The position numbers and the translations under genes are program-made. Source: Pigmentiphaga aceris (GTDB taxonomy: Bacteria; Pseudomonadota; Gammaproteobacteria; Burkholderiales; Burkholderiaceae_B). Taken from it: a stretch of 64,000 nucleotides of DNA. The stretch covers positions 4,216,001-4,280,000 of the forward strand of contig NZ_CP043046.1 in NCBI RefSeq assembly GCF_008119665.1. Direction: 5' to 3'. Below the pieces are notes generated by a model, which had not been told where the DNA came from, searched no databases, and saw only the letters and a list, made by a program, of their open reading frames with translations. This document shows, piece by piece, positions 61,845 through 64,000 of the stretch; positions within the stretch are counted from its first letter, which is position 1; every line of letters begins with the position of its first letter.

Positions 61845-62234
61845 GAATCTCTCCCAAAAAACGCGAAAAATAAGCCCGCAACCCTGATGGGCCGCGCATC
61901 CAAGGACGCAAAGTATCACGGGCCGCGAGGGTAGACCCGCACACAAACATATGTGCATGTTTGACACACCCACACACATTGTTCAAGCCAGCGTCGGACA
62001 GTAAAATACCGGATCAGTCGCGCCTCGGATGCTGCCGGCTATAACCCCCCGCCAGTCCACTGCTTCAAGCCTTTGGTTTGACGCAAGACAGGCAAGCCAG
62101 CCACCCACCCGAGCCTATTCGTGCATTCACCCTGTGCCCGCTCCGCTGCAACAAACAGCGTCCCACCGCGACCGGCAACGCGCTCCAAGACGGAGTCCGT
62201 ACCAGTGCCCTCCAAGTCCCGAGAAAAACATCAA
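61845..62234. promoter_or_regulatory. Divergent opgG/bglX promoter region with a palindrome
   Basis: This 390-base gap lies between divergent genes. AAACAT (61945-61950) and ATGTTT (61957-61962) form a palindrome with a six-base centre. TTGTTC (61979-61984) and TAAAAT (62002-62007), 17 bases apart, could be the bglX promoter. Nothing else gene-like is seen; the leader of bglX is then about 220 bases long. Confidence 0.4.
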
Positions 62235-64000
62235 ATGAACAAGCTGTACGTGCTGGCCCTGTCTGCCAGCCTTGCCAGTCCCTTGGCCTTTGCCGACACC
62301 AAACCCGTGTCCATCGACAACAAACCGGCGTTCATCGCCAGTTTGATGAAGCAGATGACGCTGGACGAGAAGATCGGCCAGTTGCGCCTGATCAGCATCG
62401 GCCCGGAAATGCCCGCCAAGGAAATCGTCAAGGAAATCGCAGCTGGTCGTATCGGCGGCACGTTCAACAGCGTCACGCGTGCGGAAAATCGCCCGCTGCA
62501 AGACGCAGCAGCCAAGAACAGCCGTCTGAAGATCCCGATGTTCTTCGCCTATGACGTGATTCACGGGCATCGCACGATCTTCCCGATCAGCCTGGGCCTG
62601 GCGTCCAGCTGGGACATGCAAGCCGTGGAACGCGTCGGTCGCGTGTCTGCCATCGAAGCCAGCGCCGACGGCCTGGACATGACCTTCGGTCCGATGGTCG
62701 ACATCGCGCGTGATCCGCGCTGGGGCCGCACGTCGGAAGGCTTCGGTGAAGATCCGCATCTGGTGTCGGAAGCCGCGCGTGCCACGGTTCGCGGCCTGCA
62801 AGGCAAAAGCGCCAGCGCACCCGACAGCATCATGGCCAGCGTGAAGCACTTTGCGCTGTACGGTGCCATCGAAGGCGGACGCGACTACAACACGGTCGAC
62901 ATGAGCCCGATGCGCATGTATCAGGACTACCTGCCGCCCTACCGCGCCGCGATCGATGCAGGCGCGGGTGGCGTGATGGTGGCGCTGAATTCCATCAACG
63001 GTGTGCCGGCATCGTCCAACATGTGGCTGATGCAAGACCTGCTGCGCAAGGACTGGGGCTTCAAGGGCGTGACCGTGAGCGATCACGGTGCCATTACCGA
63101 ACTCATGCGTCATGGCGTGGCCAAGGACAACCGTGAAGCCGCCAAGCTTGCGATCAAAGCCGGCATCGACATGAGCATGGCCGACACCAGCTATGGCGCG
63201 GAACTGCCGGGCCTGGTGAAGTCGGGTGAAGTGAACATCAAGGACATCGACAACGCAGTGCGTGAAGTGCTGGGTGCCAAGTACGACATGGGCCTGTTCC
63301 ATGACCCGTATCGCCGTATCGGCAAGGCCAGCGACGACCCGGCTGAAACCAATGCGGAATCCCGCCTGCATCGTGACGACGCCCGTGACGTGGCGCGCAA
63401 GTCGCTGGTGCTGCTGGAAAACCGCAACCAGACCTTGCCGCTGAAGAAAGGCGGCACGATTGCACTGGTCGGCCCGCTGGCCGACACGCAGATCGACGTG
63501 ATGGGAAGCTGGTCTGCCGCAGGTTTCCTGAAGCAGTCGGTCACGGTGCGCCAGGGCCTGCAGAACGCATTGGGTCAGCAAGGTCGCCTGATCTATGCAC
63601 GCGGCTCGAACATCACCGAAGACAAGAAGATCGTCGAGTACCTGAATTACCTGAACTGGGATGCGCCTGAAGTTGTGCAAGACCCTCGCCTCCAGGTCGA
63701 AATGCTCGAAGAAGCAGTCAAGGCGGCCCAGCAGGCCGATGTGATCGTTGCCGCCGTGGGTGAATCGCGCGGCATGTCGCACGAGTCTTCCAGCCGTGTG
63801 AGCCTGGACCTGCCGGCCAACCAGCGCGTGCTGCTGGAAGCGCTGAAGGCCACGGGCAAGCCGCTGGTGATCGTGCTGATGAACGGCCGGCCCTTGAACC
63901 TCACCTGGGCCCAGGCCAACGCCGACGCCATGCTGGAAACCTGGTTCCCTGGCACCGAAGGCGGCAACGCCATTGCCGACGTGCTGTTCGGTGACTACAA
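62235..64000 (+). CDS. bglX: GH3 beta-glucosidase BglX-like, 3' end beyond window
   Basis: The first 588 codons are present; full BglX has about 765, so the C-terminal fibronectin-like part is cut off by the window. A signal peptide (KLYVLALSASLASPLAFA) sends it to the periplasm. The GH3 N-domain shows MTLDEKIGQLRLISIG, YDVIHGHRTIFPISLGLA, ARDPRWGRTSEGFGEDP and SVKHFALYGAIEGGRDYN. The nucleophile is the Asp in GVTVSDHGAI near 282. The second domain begins at VARKSLVLLENRNQTLPL, with AAVGESRGMSHESSSR later. It releases glucose from beta-glucosides; beside opgG, turnover of periplasmic glucans is a possible role. Confidence 0.95.
   Translation, partial: MNKLYVLALSASLASPLAFADTKPVSIDNKPAFIASLMKQMTLDEKIGQLRLISIGPEMPAKEIVKEIAAGRIGGTFNSVTRAENRPLQDAAAKNSRLKIPMFFAYDVIHGHRTIFPISLGLASSWDMQAVERVGRVSAIEASADGLDMTFGPMVDIARDPRWGRTSEGFGEDPHLVSEAARATVRGLQGKSASAPDSIMASVKHFALYGAIEGGRDYNTVDMSPMRMYQDYLPPYRAAIDAGAGGVMVALNSINGVPASSNMWLMQDLLRKDWGFKGVTVSDHGAITELMRHGVAKDNREAAKLAIKAGIDMSMADTSYGAELPGLVKSGEVNIKDIDNAVREVLGAKYDMGLFHDPYRRIGKASDDPAETNAESRLHRDDARDVARKSLVLLENRNQTLPLKKGGTIALVGPLADTQIDVMGSWSAAGFLKQSVTVRQGLQNALGQQGRLIYARGSNITEDKKIVEYLNYLNWDAPEVVQDPRLQVEMLEEAVKAAQQADVIVAAVGESRGMSHESSSRVSLDLPANQRVLLEALKATGKPLVIVLMNGRPLNLTWAQANADAMLETWFPGTEGGNAIADVLFGDY

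Noticed and set aside
62127..63782. A 551-codon minus-strand frame opposite bglX
   Set aside because: bglX has clear GH3 motifs throughout; the opposite frame has none.

Overview
The window is GC-rich, densely packed DNA from what looks like a beta-proteobacterium of the order Burkholderiales, probably Alcaligenaceae-like. I infer this from three things: argH lying head-to-head with an AlgR-type LytTR regulator, two complete HAAT/Liv-type ABC operons with their own catabolic genes and regulators, and an OpgG glucan-synthesis gene. No rRNA, tRNA, CRISPR array or intact insertion sequence is visible.

Layout. 1-1.6 kb: an edge fragment, a decayed HigBA-like toxin-antitoxin pair and an apparently intact GNAT/DUF1778 toxin-antitoxin pair. 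1.6-8.6 kb (minus): an iron-uptake block with an ECF sigma factor, FecR-like anti-sigma, STN-domain TonB receptor, PepSY membrane protein, DUF3649 and DUF3325, with a Fur-box-like site before the sigma gene. 8.6-15.6 kb: housekeeping and miscellaneous genes (DUF482 acyltransferase, LytTR regulator, argH, TfoX-like, HxlR regulator with a divergent MFS pump, DUF192). 15.6-25.5 kb (minus): a tightly overlapping Tad-type pilus operon with an unusual gene complement and an FHA-CpaF fusion ATPase. 25.6-30.4 kb: MFS exporter, endonuclease I, AGE-family epimerase, PLP-dependent trans-sulfuration-like enzyme.

30.6-39.9 kb: a biotin-independent malonate decarboxylase locus (mdcABCDEGH), a convergent MatC-type carrier and an MdcR-like LysR regulator. 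40-47.2 kb: LysR regulator, amidohydrolase and a five-gene Liv-type ABC transporter. 47.2-48.3 kb: a non-coding element made of two ~410 bp inverted copies of one repeat. 48.3-49.6 kb: two small genes and a flavoprotein pseudogene. 50-56.5 kb: a DapA-family lyase with a second complete ABC transporter and a GntR regulator. 56.6-64 kb: hybrid histidine kinase, EamA exporter, GNAT enzyme, OpgG and a GH3 beta-glucosidase cut by the window end.

The most unusual signals are short tandem repeats confined to the spacers of the malonate operon, including an exact ladder of ATGA-coupled mini-ORFs leading from mdcC into mdcD; the large inverted-repeat element at 47.2-48.3 kb; the reduced Tad operon; and a Walker A lysine-to-arginine change in one LivF. 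All functional calls come from motif recognition by eye, not from database searches.
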